In this document: positions 34,051-45,430 of the stretch, in pieces
Layout: every line of letters begins with the position of its first letter
Numbering within the stretch: the first letter of the stretch is position 1
Source of the DNA: Bactrocera neohumeralis
Taxonomy: Eukaryota; Arthropoda; Insecta; Diptera; Tephritidae
Length of the DNA stretch: 64,000 bases
Direction of reading: 5' to 3'
Assembly (NCBI RefSeq): GCF_024586455.1
Contig: NC_065921.1
Coordinates: 76,832,720-76,896,719, forward strand
Program-made: the position numbers and the translations under genes
Notes under the pieces: generated by a model
Told to the model about the DNA's origin: nothing
Database searches by the model: none
The model's input: the letters and a program-made list of their open reading frames with translations, nothing else

Positions 34051-34875
34051 TACATTCGGACTAACAAATAAATATATGTATAACTAACCGGTTTTACATA
34101 GATGATATACAATAATAGAAAAGAAGAACGAAATATAGAAAAGGAGCTTGCAGAATCTCTAGAAAATAAATTCAACCGATTTTTTATTATTGACTAGTTT
34201 TTTATATGCGTATATAGCAATAAGCGAGATGCAAGAAATATATAAAAGTGTTAAAATTTCGAGCTTTAGGATAAGAAGAACAGCAGGTTCCAAAGAGTGC
34301 GAGAGGATAGGTAAATCTCAAATATTTTCCATCAAAAACCAAAATAAAAAATCTCATGTGTACATTTTTCCGCTAAAAGGGCAGTGCTGCACACGAAACA
34401 CACTAAACACACGATTTGGAAACGAAAGACGACGAAAAGAACGCTACCAAATCAAAAATGAACCCTTGCAACCAACAATAACAATAATAAAATGTGTAGA
34501 AAGAAACAATGAAAATAAAAGCAAAAACAATGCCGCCACGACGCCAACAAACCGAAATCAAAAGCGAAGCAGCAACAAAAAAAATCGACGAAAAACGATA
34601 AAAGGAAGCCAAAGAAGCATAGAAAAAAATCGAAAGAGGCTGCTGACTGCCGAATAAAATAGATAGGCTGACTAGCTGCTGGCGAGCAGACAAGCGAGTT
34701 GGACGAGCAGAGAAATTAGAAAACGAGTAGAGAATTTAGAATTTTACGAAACAAGGCAGGACACATAATAGCCGAACCGAGCTCGAGCAGCTATGATATG
34801 CCAGCGGACAACTGAGCAGCTCTAGCGGACTACGCTACGTATACGCAATCAGGAGCGCACAATACAAAGCCAACG
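34051..34875. other. Unassigned A-rich DNA
   Basis: Plus-strand A-rich (AAAACAA/AACGAAA) sequence with one 155-codon ORF at 34,190-34,657. Its Lys/Asn/Arg-dominated composition follows the base composition; I do not call it a gene. Confidence 0.45.
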
Positions 34876-34901
34876 CACACACACACACACACACACACAC
34901 A
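34876..34901. repeat. (CA)13 microsatellite
   Basis: Uninterrupted CA dinucleotide run of 26 bases. Confidence 0.98.
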
Positions 34902-36600
34902 TGCAGAGACTTATGCTTATTAATACATACATGCTTTTGGGCGAGCGTGCGTGCTTATGTGTGCGCATCAATTATGTATGCGTAAACTCTGCAGAGACAC
35001 ACTGTGTTGTTGGACTCTGGCTGATGAGAGTTGTGAGTGGCAAGCAGAGTTGGCGCGACTTTTAGCTGCGGCGCTGCCCATATTACGGCTACCGTTTGAG
35101 TTAATACCAACTTGCTGCGCTGCTGCAATTGGAGTTTGTTCTGTTGTTTTTGGTGTTTATGTTGTTGAAGCTGTAGCTTTACAGTGGCTTAAGCGACGGC
35201 GTTGGAGTTTTGGTTTGCTGTGCTTTCAGCTTTCAGTGAACAGTGATGTGTGCTACTGCTTTTGTTGTTGTTGTTTGAACAGTGACGAGTGCTAATGCTT
35301 TTGTTGTTGTTGTTTGAACAGTGGCGTGTGCTCCTGCTGTTGTTGTTGTCGCAGTAGCTAACAGTTTTCGCTGCCACGCAACGTACTTTTCTCTACTCAT
35401 TTGGAGTCAGCCCTAAGTATGTTGCAAATATCTCGTATATACGTAAGTATATATATACATATATATACATATTTATGCAAACATATATACAGTCAGTTAT
35501 ACTTTTCTCGTTGCTGTTATGCGTATATGCCGTTTGGTGTGTTGGAAAAGTAGTGGCGGCGCAGCAAAAAATACCAGCATTAGTTGTGAAAAATATATAT
35601 TTTTTGTTGTTGTTGCTGTATTTGTATAATTTTTTAATTTTTCGCTTGCTAGCGCTGACGGCACACCAACACACATACAAATTTGCGCACAATTCGATAT
35701 GTATGTATATATATATTTTTTTTCATTTGGCAAAGCACAGCTTTTTAGCCAGAATTTCGCTTACACACACACACACACAGACACATATGCTTTCATATGA
35801 AACAAATTTTCACAAATTACAATTTTCGTAATTTTGCAGCGCATTTTTTCCATGCAACACTTACTTTTTGCACTTTCGCATTCACATTTTTCTGGAGCAA
35901 TTTTTTCACACGCTTCAAAAACGCACGGAAATCTCAAATTTTCCACAAACTTTTTCCAACCATCCCAATAAAAAAAAAATGAAGAAAAATTCTGTACTTT
36001 CTGCAATTTGTATTTTCTAGCTTTGCTAGCAAACGCGCTGATTATGCGAACAATTTCGTTTATTAACTGCGCATCGGACGCGTTCCACAATGAGACTGAC
36101 TGCAGCGAGCAAGGATGCTGTGCTGCGCGGCGCTTGGCACGACGAACATGTCACACATACACATAACAACATATATTCGTATGTGTTGTGGTTGCTGGCA
36201 ACCGATGCCTGCCTTTTTTCGGACTCGGCTAACACGAATTGTGATGTGCGCGCTGAGTTCGAAATTATATTTGGCAGCAGCGGTTGGCGTTGCGGTGGTG
36301 TTAGGCGGCGCCGGCGAAAGCCTGATATAAATATTAACCAACAGCAGCGCTGCTTTTGCCTGGCAGGCGGGTTAAGCAGCAAAACTGTGTTTAGAAATCG
36401 CAGCAACTGCAGCGCTCGCAGCGCGCTCATTAACGCTGGCGTCACTTTAGACTCTCTGCTGTTGCGTCGCGTCAGTCTCAGTCGCTCTGCGGTTTGCTGC
36501 TGCATCGCCAGCTTCAATTGTATTATATTTTCATTGATTGCAGCGCCTTGTTTCCAATATTTCATTGCAATTTAGGCTGGCAAAGCTATTTGCTGTAAAG
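34902..36600. promoter_or_regulatory. Unique GC-richer block, possible distal regulatory DNA or 5' exon
   Basis: Free of recognised transposons, unlike its flanks. GC-rich stretches at 34,950-35,360 and 36,050-36,590 carry long ORFs on both strands, which suggests unbiased composition rather than coding. TCAGTCTCAGTCG near 36,471 resembles a fly initiator context. This is a suggestion only. Confidence 0.25.
35241..35357. repeat. 39 bp tandem repeat, three units
   Basis: CAGTG(A/G)(T/C)G(T/A)GTGCT starts at 35,241, 35,280 and 35,319. Each is followed by a TTGTTGTTGTTG tract and, in the first two, TTTGAA. The third unit is incomplete. Confidence 0.9.
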
Positions 36601-36879
36601 TGACAACTTTCCTGCACTAAACTAATGGACAGCAAATTAACGGAAATTATCGCATGGAACATGGAGTACAGCAGTGTTGACGAGTAGTTTTGCGAAAGTG
36701 CAGGCTCATATGCAGTTGTTAATGAGATTTTTGGCGTTGACTGTGGCGAAAGTTTGAGTTTAAGTTGCAATGTTGAATTTTTGATCTGTGTTATACTGAA
36801 AAGTTAGCATCGTTTCTAGAATAATATGAAAATAATAAGAGAAAACGGTAACGGCTTGCTAAATGATATAGTTGTTCGA

Positions 36880-37765
36880 ACTGGAAATTTTCTTCAGATA
36901 TCTTAGAGTTGTGTTAGAAAATAATTCATGTTAAATTTCGTAAGAATATTTTGTCAAATAAAAAAGTTTTTCATATAAAAACTTAATTTTGATCGTACAG
37001 TTTGTATGACAGCTATATGCTATAGTAGTCAGATCTGAATGTTATCAGCACATATTATACCGTTGTCTAAGACAATAATCCATGTCAAATTTTGTGCAGA
37101 TATCTCGTCAAACAAAAAAGTTTTTCATATAAAAACTTAATTTCTATCGTCCGTTCGTATGGCAGCTATATGCTATAGCTGTCTGATCCAAATACTTTCT
37201 ACACATATCGTATAATTGTCTAAGACAATAATCCATGTCAAATTTCGTGCGGATATTTCATCAGATAAAAAAGTTTTTCATACAAGAACATGATTCTGAA
37301 CGTTCAGTTTGTATGGCAGCTATATGTTAAAGCAGTCCGATCTGAATACATTCTACATATATTATACCATTACCTAAGACAATAATCCATGCCTAATTTT
37401 GTCAAGATATCTCGTCAGATAAAAAAGTTTTTCATACAAGAACATGATTTTGAACGTTCAGTTTGTATCACAGCTATATGCTATAGCAGTCCGATATCAG
37501 GAATTCCGACAAATGAGCAGCTACTTGTTGCGAAAAGTTTGTTTTGCAAAATTTCAGAGCGATAGCTTAAGAACTAAGTGACTAGTTCGGGGATGTACAG
37601 GCAGACGGACTGAAGGACAGGTTCAAATCAATGCAGTTCGTTACGTTGATCTGTACAAGAACATGGAAACAATATATACTATAGGGTTTCCGGCGTTTCC
37701 TTCTGGGTGTTGTAAACTTCGTGGCAAACTTAATATATCCTTTTCAAAGTATAAACAGGTACTAA
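36880..37765 (+). repeat. ~154 bp tandem repeat, four units plus closing module
   Basis: The best-preserved array. AGCTATATG landmarks at 37,011, 37,164, 37,318 and 37,472 (153-154 bp). Units share CGTTCAGTTTGTATGGCAGC, a TAAGACAATAATCCATG block and GATATCTCGTCAGATAAAAA. The closing module runs from 37,500 (CAAATGAGCAGCTACTTG) to 37,760 (GGGTTTCCGGCGTTTCCTTC, AACTTCGTGGCAAACTTAAT). Confidence 0.9.
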
Positions 37766-37779
37766 AGTGAGTTTCAGAT

Positions 37780-38470
37780 GAATCACTATTTTTTTTTTTT
37801 TTTTGCCGAAATGATGGTTCAAAATACCTTCGCATCGTATAGGGATCGTGATGTTACATAAATGGTATACGCACGAAAACACTCCTTCCTTTACCTTAGA
37901 TTTTTCCTTTGCCTTGGAACTGCTTTCGCATTACTTCAGCGAAAGGTTTCCCAATGGGGAAAGTTTCTGCTCTCCCTGCGTCCAGCGATGCCTACGATTT
38001 TGGAGCCAACATGGTGTCATTTGGCTCACCTTTTACTGGCTCGAATTTTTCGAAGCCGGAGAGTTCACTTCTAGCTCTCTTTTCCAGTAAGAGGGGTTTG
38101 AAATGCCTTCGCACCATATAGAGCTCGTCATCGTACATGAGTTCAGGTCCGTGTCTCTTTTTCAGTACGTAGTTTTGGATGAGGAGAAATTCTGATGATA
38201 TCAACGAAATCTTATTAGTCCCGAAGTCGATGAACCAAGGGAACATCGAAAGCAGCTCTTATGGACGAACACAGCAAAACAATCCACAAAATGATTTTGA
38301 AAAAAGAAGTTGAAGCTCGAAAGCTATTAAAGGAACGTCTGAAGATATAAATATTTGGGTATGCGAAAGCCCTGTGAAACAAAGATGAAAAAGCCGAGAA
38401 AGTGTGCTTCGAATCAGCGTGTTTTTATCCAACGGCTCTTTCATGTGCTTAGACCTCAAGAGGTAATTAC
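37780..38470. other. Unassigned block with internal short duplication
   Basis: Open frames occur on both strands (37,909-38,121 plus; 38,246-37,992 minus), neither recognised. The phrases at ~37,810-37,850 and ~38,092-38,132 are diverged copies (minus-strand YTMRRYFEPSFRQK and LYMVRRHFKPLLLEK). It could be a fragment of an unrecognised element. Confidence 0.35.
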
Positions 38471-38499
38471 CGAACTATTAAACCAGAATATTTTAAATT

Positions 38500-39285
38500 A
38501 AAATCAATAGCCAGCTAAAGCAGAGCCCACACAGCAATTGCCTTTAATGAATCTCTTATGGAAGAAGGAAGATTGGAGAAGAAGTTTGCCATCGGGCATC
38601 ATCAATGAACATAGTATTACTTTAAGATCAGGTTCATTTAGGGAAATGACTATCCATTCCGGTAGTAAAGCGCAATACTAGTCCTGAACTCAAAGACTTA
38701 GGGATTGAAGCTTGTTAAGGAATGCCTAACCTCACTATCAACGGCTACAGGTGACTTCTGTATAAGTTTAGTTTGGTAACTATGTCATAGCGAAAATGCA
38801 GGCAATTGTAAAGCTGATGAATTGGCAAGGAAGGGCACCTCAATCCTTAGGTTGTAGGTTTGGAAATCGATCAGAGTTGCGCTATTCGGTCGGAAGCTTG
38901 GAGAGACCGCATTATGCAACTTTTGAAACCTGTGCGGTCACATTGTAATGTACCGCAACTCAGCCTCTATGTCGTTGAAGTGGGAACGAGTCGTAGCTTA
39001 GCAACCTTGAAACCTGTGCGGTCACATTGTAAAGCTGTTGAGTTGGCAAATAGTCGCAAATCAGCCTCTATGTCACTGGAGTGGTAACCGGTCGTAGGTC
39101 CGCTGTCCTAACGGGAGCTTGTTGAGTGTTGGGCAATTTTTGCAATCTGTGCCGTCACAATATCCTTATAGTTTAAGGTGAATCACTGTAGAACCTGCGA
39201 ACTGTTTGTCCTCAGCAAGGTTAGACGCTCCCTAAACTTGCTAAATATCCTAACTCAGGTTTCTAACTGGTCATTGTCTTATTGG
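38500..39285 (+). mobile_element. Non-LTR retrotransposon RNase H end fragment with local duplication
   Basis: The plus strand contains ENAGNCKADELARKGTSIL, the end of retroelement RNase H (the 'GNCKADELARKGT' motif), then the downstream linker region with VLSKVRRSLN. An 84 bp stretch is duplicated within it (38,926 and 39,010). Heavily mutated. Confidence 0.65.
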
Positions 39286-39904
39286 TATCCAAGTTAAATC
39301 TTACTTCTTGATTGTCCCGTACTTACGAAATCAAGGCTAAAGTACAATATACAGTATACAGATTCAAAGCATTTTCACATAATTTGTTACATTTAGATAA
39401 CTGGCTTTTTATAATTTGAAACATTTTGTGGCAAATTTGTTTTCCCAGTGTATTTGTTTTCTCTTTCTTTTTACTTGCATTCACAATTGTTTGTTTTACT
39501 TCCCTTCGTTTGCATTGTTCTACAAAATTATTTGTTTTCAATGTAAACAAACATAAGCGAATGCGAAAATGAACGCTCTCACACAAGAATTCTCGCTACT
39601 CATTAACATCCACCCTTAATTTGGCTCTGACAAATTGTATACGCGTGTAAATCGCTACTACCAGTCGTAGCTAACAGTCTCATTTGTGAAATATTTGATA
39701 TCCTGCGGATGCGACAAGGCAGCCGACGCTGTTGCTGGCATTGCCATTGAGCTTATAACATAATTATGAGTACCAAGGAGTAGTTGTGGTGCGTGTGTAT
39801 CTGTTTGTAGAAACCCTGCTGGAATAGTGGTTGTACAAAAAAAAAAGTCGGAGACTCTATAAAAATGTATATATACATACAATATTATTAGCACGATGAG
39901 CTAA
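39286..39904. other. Unassigned DNA
   Basis: AT-rich, no recognised gene or element. Confidence 0.5.
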
Positions 39905-40890
39905 ACTAGTCTCTCAGTTTTTGAGATATCGATATAGGATCTCTATATCGCCAATTCGAGATACCAGGTCCAGCCTGGTCATTCTCCACCTGATCTCTCA
40001 AACGGAGTATAGTTTTACCTCTTCCTCTGCTTCCACCTGAATCGAAAACCTTCAAAACTGCAGTGTTCTCTTCAATACGCTCATCGTTCCATCGGCCGTT
40101 GCTATTGTGCAAAGGCGGAATCTTTCTTTCGAAAACTCGTAACGCCAACTCATCAGTTGTTGTCATCGTCTGTGCCTGTGGACCATATAGAAGGACGGGT
40201 ATGATGAGTGAGTGACAGGACTTTACTTTTCAATTGCCTACTTCAGACTGACCAAAGCAGCACCCGTTGATGCTGGCTCCAAGATACACAAAATTATCTA
40301 CGACTGTCAACGGTAACGTGTGAGCCAAGTCGCGATTGCGATGACTATTTGTTTTGAAGATAGGAGATATTTCAACTGGTTTTCGTTCTCAGCCAGATTC
40401 ATACGCGAGGGAGTCGCCATGTTTGAAACCTTGTTTGATATCGAACGGCTTGAAGAGGTTCTTCGCGATTTTGGCATAGCTTTTAGTATTGCTCAACGTC
40501 AGCTTACACCGACGTATTAGCTCTGCGAGGATACAAAATTCAAACATATCGGCATACAGGCAGTTACTTTTAGAGCTCTTGAAGGGGGCTTTAAAATCGA
40601 CGAAGAGCTGGTGTGTGTAGATCTTACCTTCACGGGTCTTTTCCAAAATTTGGTGCATACTGAAGATCAGGTCGATAGAAGATTTTCCTGGTCTAAAGTC
40701 ATACTGATAAGTTCCAAGTTCAGTTCTTTGTCACCGTAATTCAGTAGCTCGACCGGTAATCCATTGGCTTCTGTCACTTTGTTGTTCTTCAGGCGGGTAA
40801 CTGCTATTTGTACCTCATCATAGTCGGCTAATGAAACATCAATTCTATCGTTATCGTTTGGGGAATCGGGCTCACCATCTCTAGATGCTA
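39905..40890 (-). mobile_element. Non-LTR retrotransposon remnant, RT and 3' end, minus strand
   Basis: Read on the minus strand from 40,890: VQIAVTRLKNNKVTEANGLP, then MHQILEKTREGKIYTHQLFV, FKAPFKSSKSNCLYADMFEF, CILAELIRRCKLTLSNTKSY and FDIKQGFKHGDSLAYESG. Then comes a deletion of the active-site region, the SSKQIVIAIATWLT region, and finally MTTTDELALRVFERKI, LKVFDSGGSRGRGK and RLRDQVENDQAGPGISNWRY, the 3' terminal region. Same family as 28,265-29,965 and 31,590-32,620. Confidence 0.87.
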
Positions 40891-42164
40891 TAGGAAATAT
40901 CAGTGAATTGTATTATTGCTTTGGTGCAACCAAACTTAACATTTTTTGTTTTTTTTTTTTGATTCGGCATAAATAAAAATTGAAAAGTACGAATATTATT
41001 CCTAAATTTTCGTACTTCGTCCTCACATTTCCGCTCTTAAAAGTAGCTTCGCTGCAATTTTCGCATTTATTATTTAATGCTTGCTCTCAGCAATTCACGG
41101 CGTTTGCTACCCCAACCGTTGTCACTTATTTTTTTTTTTACTACTGACACCTTCCAGCCCCCTTTTCGCATTGCCATAGGTCACAAGTCAGCACGGAGTT
41201 TAGATTTGTTTTTGTTTTTTATTTTTTTTTATTTTTACACATCTCGACGTGCGCATAAGTGTGTAATTGTTGCTTGCACCACCGAATCCTTTTCACTGGC
41301 TCGCTTACTCAGTTATGTTAGCTGCTCTTCTAGTAATATTATTAACAACCCTCATTTATAGCTTGCATGCTGCGCAACTTGCTTGCATTTACATATCTTT
41401 CACTTCTATGTAACATTGCTTGTATTCATGACTTGCAGCTTGCATTACTTCGTTTGGTTGTTCTTGCAATTTTTGTTGTTGTGCATACACGACAATTTCG
41501 TTTAACTTCTGCAGAAGTGCCACCGCCCGCCATAACCGGAATATGTGAAGCTGCAAAAGCTGGCTACCTTTAGCGATTGCAAATCACTGTTTGCTGCCGA
41601 CTGCAGTCGTTTGCCGGTTGACGCGTGCCGATTGCATCCTGCTGCTGACTGCGCTGCCAGCGACGCTGTCAACGTTGTTGCTGACGCAGTTGTTTCGTTC
41701 TCAGTGCGGCAGCCTCTTTGAAGTGAGCTTAGAGTTGGGGAAATATGCAGTTTAAACATTTTTCCTTAGTTTATCTGCTCGTTAATGCTTTTTTTGGTAA
41801 CCCGAATACACCCCTGATATAATAAGCTTTATTCTTTTTATAAAACTTCCTTAGTATTTGCGCTCATCTTTGATCTTTCTTAGCATTTTGCTAATGAAGA
41901 AATTGGAGATTTTTAACTTTTATGGACCTATCAAACTTTACTACTCGCTTATAAGCCCTTGGAAATGCGATCTAATCATTTATGGAATTGGTGAGCATCA
42001 AAAGACAAACTGTCAGTGAAGACTAGCAACAAAAAATTGTTTATCAGAATATTACAGAAAATATCAGTTTAAAAGTCTTTAAAAATGGTAAAAACCGAAA
42101 AGGTTTTTTTGTAAAAGATGAAGATAAAAACCCCAAACCCTTGTGAATTTATTTTTTCACATAC
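40891..42164. other. Unassigned DNA
   Basis: Poly-T stretches. A GC-richer section at 41,570-41,720 is rich in GCTGCC/GCTGAC. No gene or transposon recognised. Confidence 0.5.
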
Positions 42165-42790
42165 TTGTAGGTTAGGTAAGGTTGGGTTAATCTGCTATGC
42201 CAACTAGCAACACATAGATCAGTTTGGCCATTTTCGATACCGGATGGAGTTCGTTTTCTAGGTTCCAGAGAAGTAGCTATCGTTTAGGATGACTGCGCCT
42301 GATGCGAATTTTAACGGACTCTGTGGACTCACTATCGATACCTCCTCCAGTGTATCATGCCGTGGGGACCCCAGATGCTTGCAGCGTAGTCTTGCCAACG
42401 CGGAAGAGATGCTCCATTGTTTCCCTGGTACTTTGCTCTAGACATTTTCTGCAGTATTTTCGATCTGTCAGCCCCATTCAGCGAGCGTGTGTCGCCACCA
42501 GACTTTGACCAGTTAATATTCGAGTCATGTTCCTACAGTCCCTTCTATCGAGTGCCAATAGAAGTTGTGTATACTTCCAAACTTCTGTTTCGCACATGAC
42601 TTTTGCAGTTTTCACTCAGGTAGCTCGTTCCATCGGGTTTTTATTTTCTTTCCCATGCGTTTGTCGCGATCGTCGTATAGCCAATAGATGGGTTTCCCAT
42701 TCCCATTGCATACCATTAAGTTTACGGATGTTAGCTTGGTACTTTACCATTCTTGACAGTATATTCCTGCACCAACCACTATTTAGATGT
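42165..42790 (-). mobile_element. Non-LTR retrotransposon 3' end, minus strand (same family as 10,185-10,970)
   Basis: Minus frames give DRRDCRNMTRILTGQSLVAT, HARxMGLTDRKYCRKCLEQS and TRETMEHLF (Cys-rich knuckle), then FKIRIRRSHP- and NELHPVSKMAKLI-like text. It ends in the AACCTTACCTAACC terminus at ~42,170, matching the 3' end of the copy in the Alk intron. 5' truncated, with stops. Confidence 0.8.
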
Positions 42791-42799
42791 TTTGCCCTC

Positions 42800-43000
42800 A
42801 AGCCATCTTTGATTTTTCACATAAGTTTTGAGGTTATATGCAAAAGATTTATATACAAAAGTTGTAGATCTTTCCATTACATACAACTTTGCCTCATAAA
42901 TTGATGTCTTAAGACTCGTAGTTTCGCCGGAAAACAAGATAAAAAGATGTATGTGGTTCTGCAGACCTGAAAATGACCCCATAAAAACTATTTTTAGAAA
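42800..43000 (+). repeat. Dispersed repeat with hairpin, copy 2
   Basis: Homologous to 18,905-19,100. Core at 42,855-42,891: ACAAAAGTTGTAGATC, a short spacer, then ATACAACTTTG, with AAGTTGTA/TACAACTT arms perfectly complementary. It lies immediately upstream of a Tc1-like remnant and may be part of that element's non-coding end. Confidence 0.6.
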
Positions 43001-43735
43001 TTTCCTTAGCAGTGGGAAATGGATTTATCGACTAGATCATTATCAAAACTTAACCGAGTTAAATTCCATATGAAAACCTACCGTCGGTCAACTGGTCAGC
43101 TTTTGATAAGGCCTTTGAAGCAAATTACGCTCAAACACAAGATTCTTTGGCTACTTCACTCTGTCAACGGCCAGAAACTATCCTTTTTACAGAGGAAAAA
43201 ATTTTCAATTTCTAATCAGTTTTTGATAAGCAAATCGACAAAATCAATGAAAAACTTCCAAAGAGTCAAAATATGTTATCCTAAGGGTACAGCGAGATCC
43301 CTATCCATCCCATCCGCTTTACTTCTGTGAATAACCTGTTAAAATAGCGGCAAAAAAGCACCTAGGATATTTTAGAAGGCGTGGTATTGGCAAAGCAATT
43401 AAGCAGTACTCTCTTCGATGAAGAGCATTGGATCTTCCAGCAATATTCTGCTCCGGAACACAAGAAAAAACCACCCAGCATTGGGTTAAAAGCAATATTT
43501 TTGGTATCAAAGCTGCAGATGATTGGCTCTCTCCAGATTTGAATTCACTGAACAGTTTGTGATCAGAGTTGGAAAATATGGCCTGTCGAAGCAATTTGGA
43601 GCGTCTCAAAAAATCTTTGAAATATTTATCGCCAATACCAATAGAAACTGTGTGCGGTGCTATTGATCAGTAGAAGAATCGTTTGAGGGTTTGTGTGGTA
43701 ACAAAATATATTATAGTTTCAGTCTTATAACGGTC
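43001..43735 (+). mobile_element. Tc1-like transposase remnant
   Basis: The plus strand in broken frames shows KLNRVKFHMKTYR, HSVNGQKLSFLQRKKFSISN (the SDEK-type first catalytic region is degraded), CE*PVKIAAKKHLGYF, then TQEKTTQHWVKSNIFG, DDWLSPDLNSLNSL*SELEN (the 'WPPSSPDLNPLDYSLW' third-residue region) and KKSLKYLSPIPIETVCGAID, ending NRLRVCV. The pattern is the Tc1-like (SPDLNP) type rather than mariner. Inactive. Confidence 0.75.
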
Positions 43736-44436
43736 TGAACTTGTTGTAGATTGTCGAACTTAAGACAAGTCTAAGTAGTTAAGCATCGGATGCATTATTC
43801 TCTCTTATGAGTTATTGGAGGGGTTATGACCGCTTCTAAAAACATATCGCTGCTTCTAAAATCATGAAATAAGTGTATCGATATGGTGTTATCCAAAATA
43901 TAAATTATGAATTTAGATGAGATCAGTTGTGACATCAATAATGTTTCGTTTTTAGATAGCTAAATAATTTCAACGATCAGCTGCTTCCGGTCTATTAGTC
44001 GATAATCTATACACTAACAATAAACACACTATATAATTGTAGAGTATATTCATATAAAAATAGCTATTCTTCTTTTGAAAATTTTCGCAGATAGTGCTCT
44101 GTATGTGCTGCTCTAGTCTTTCAATTTTTCGTCTGTGCTGACGTCTAAAAATAAGTGAAATGGCAAAAACGTAGACGTAGATGACTTTGTGTCCACAACG
44201 TATGAAAGACAAACACATATTATGTATGTAGGTATGTTTGCATACATTTATATTGAAATATTTGCATACATAATACATATATAGTATATACCTAAAAGAA
44301 AGAAAATATTTTTTCTGTGTATATTTAATAGAAGAGCGTAACCAAGTGGACTTAGTATGCTACTCATGCACTATATGGCATTGGTTCGCAATTCAACTCT
44401 GAAAAATAATAAAATCACAACATAATATCCATTCTA
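43736..44436. other. Unassigned DNA
   Basis: Contains TATGTATGTAGG-type microsatellite near 44,221-44,235. No recognised gene. Confidence 0.5.
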
Positions 44437-45430
44437 ATGGCAGTAAATAGTAAGACTTTGTTCAAAGTTTTAGAATTATTAATTCATTCTTCAAACTCTA
44501 TGATATCAAAGTAATCGATGAGTAAAGAGTTGTCGGGTCATAATTCTGGCCTATTTTCGCGAATAGCTTCGCGCAAACGACACAAACCACTCAAATAGTA
44601 TTCCTTGTTGACAGTTTGGCCGGTGAGAAGGAATTTGGAGTACACCACACCTCGATAGTCGAAGAAAACTGGCAACATAGCCTTAATTTTGGCCTGCTTT
44701 AACCTGGGTTTTTCGTCATCGGCTCACCTTAGCCACGATATTTGGCCGATTGATCGTCTGCTTCCGAGTCGTAAGCATATATCCAAGACAGTAGTAATAC
44801 ATTTCATGCCATCCTGGTAGTCGGCAAGCATTGTTTTACAGACATTAACCTGATGCTGTTTTTCCAAAAAAAATTGAGTAATTTTGGAACTTATCGTGTT
44901 TTCACTTTTTTTTTAGGCCCAGACGATCAATCAAAATGGTTTTCACTGATGCTTGCGATATTCCAACATGACCAGTGAGATCTGTGACTGTTACTCGCAG
45001 ATTAACAAGCACCAATTTCTTTATTTTATTGACGTATTGATCAATTGATGTTGAAGGCCGTCCTGGACGTGGTTCGTCGTCAACGAGTTCTCGACCACCT
45101 TTGAATAATTTGTACCAATCAAAAATAATTGCTCGCGGCAAATAGTTATCACTGAAGGCCTTTTCCAACATTCCGAACGTTTCGGTCCCAAAAATTTGAT
45201 TCCGCACACAAGATTTAATGGAATTTCGTTATTGAATTGATCGTAAAAATCACCGAATGCACTTTATGTACTTTAGAGAGGCGAGCGTATACTAAACACT
45301 AATAATTTTTTTGATATGGCATTTAAAAATGTCACTGACAGTCATACCAACTTAGAAAAAAAATTTTGACGAATGGATTTTCGTTCGAAATTTAAATTCA
45401 AAAGTCTTACTACTTTTTGCCCATAGTAAA
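44437..45430 (-). mobile_element. Mariner (DD34D) deletion derivative, minus strand
   Basis: The minus strand starts FRNQIFG, GMLEKAFSDNYLPRAIIFDW, YKLFKGGRELVDDEPRPGRP and STSIDQYVNKIKKLVLVNLR, then VTDLTGHVGISQASVKTIL: the mariner HTH region. After damage it gives YDSEADDQSAKYRG, LPVFFDYRGVVYSKFLLTGQ and TVNKEYYLSGLCRLREAI, and then stops. The part with the second and third catalytic Asp is deleted. End sequences are imperfect inverted repeats (AGTAAGACTTT near 44,454; AAAGTCTTACTACTTTTTGC near 45,401). The same lineage is seen at 55,680-56,000. Confidence 0.85.

Noticed and set aside
34190..34657. 155-codon plus-strand ORF
   Set aside because: Lys/Asn/Arg-rich composition caused by A-rich DNA; no similarity recognised.
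36026..36575. Overlapping ORFs of 179 (minus) and 161 (plus) codons
   Set aside because: Open on both strands in GC-richer DNA with no domain; more likely untranslated or regulatory DNA.
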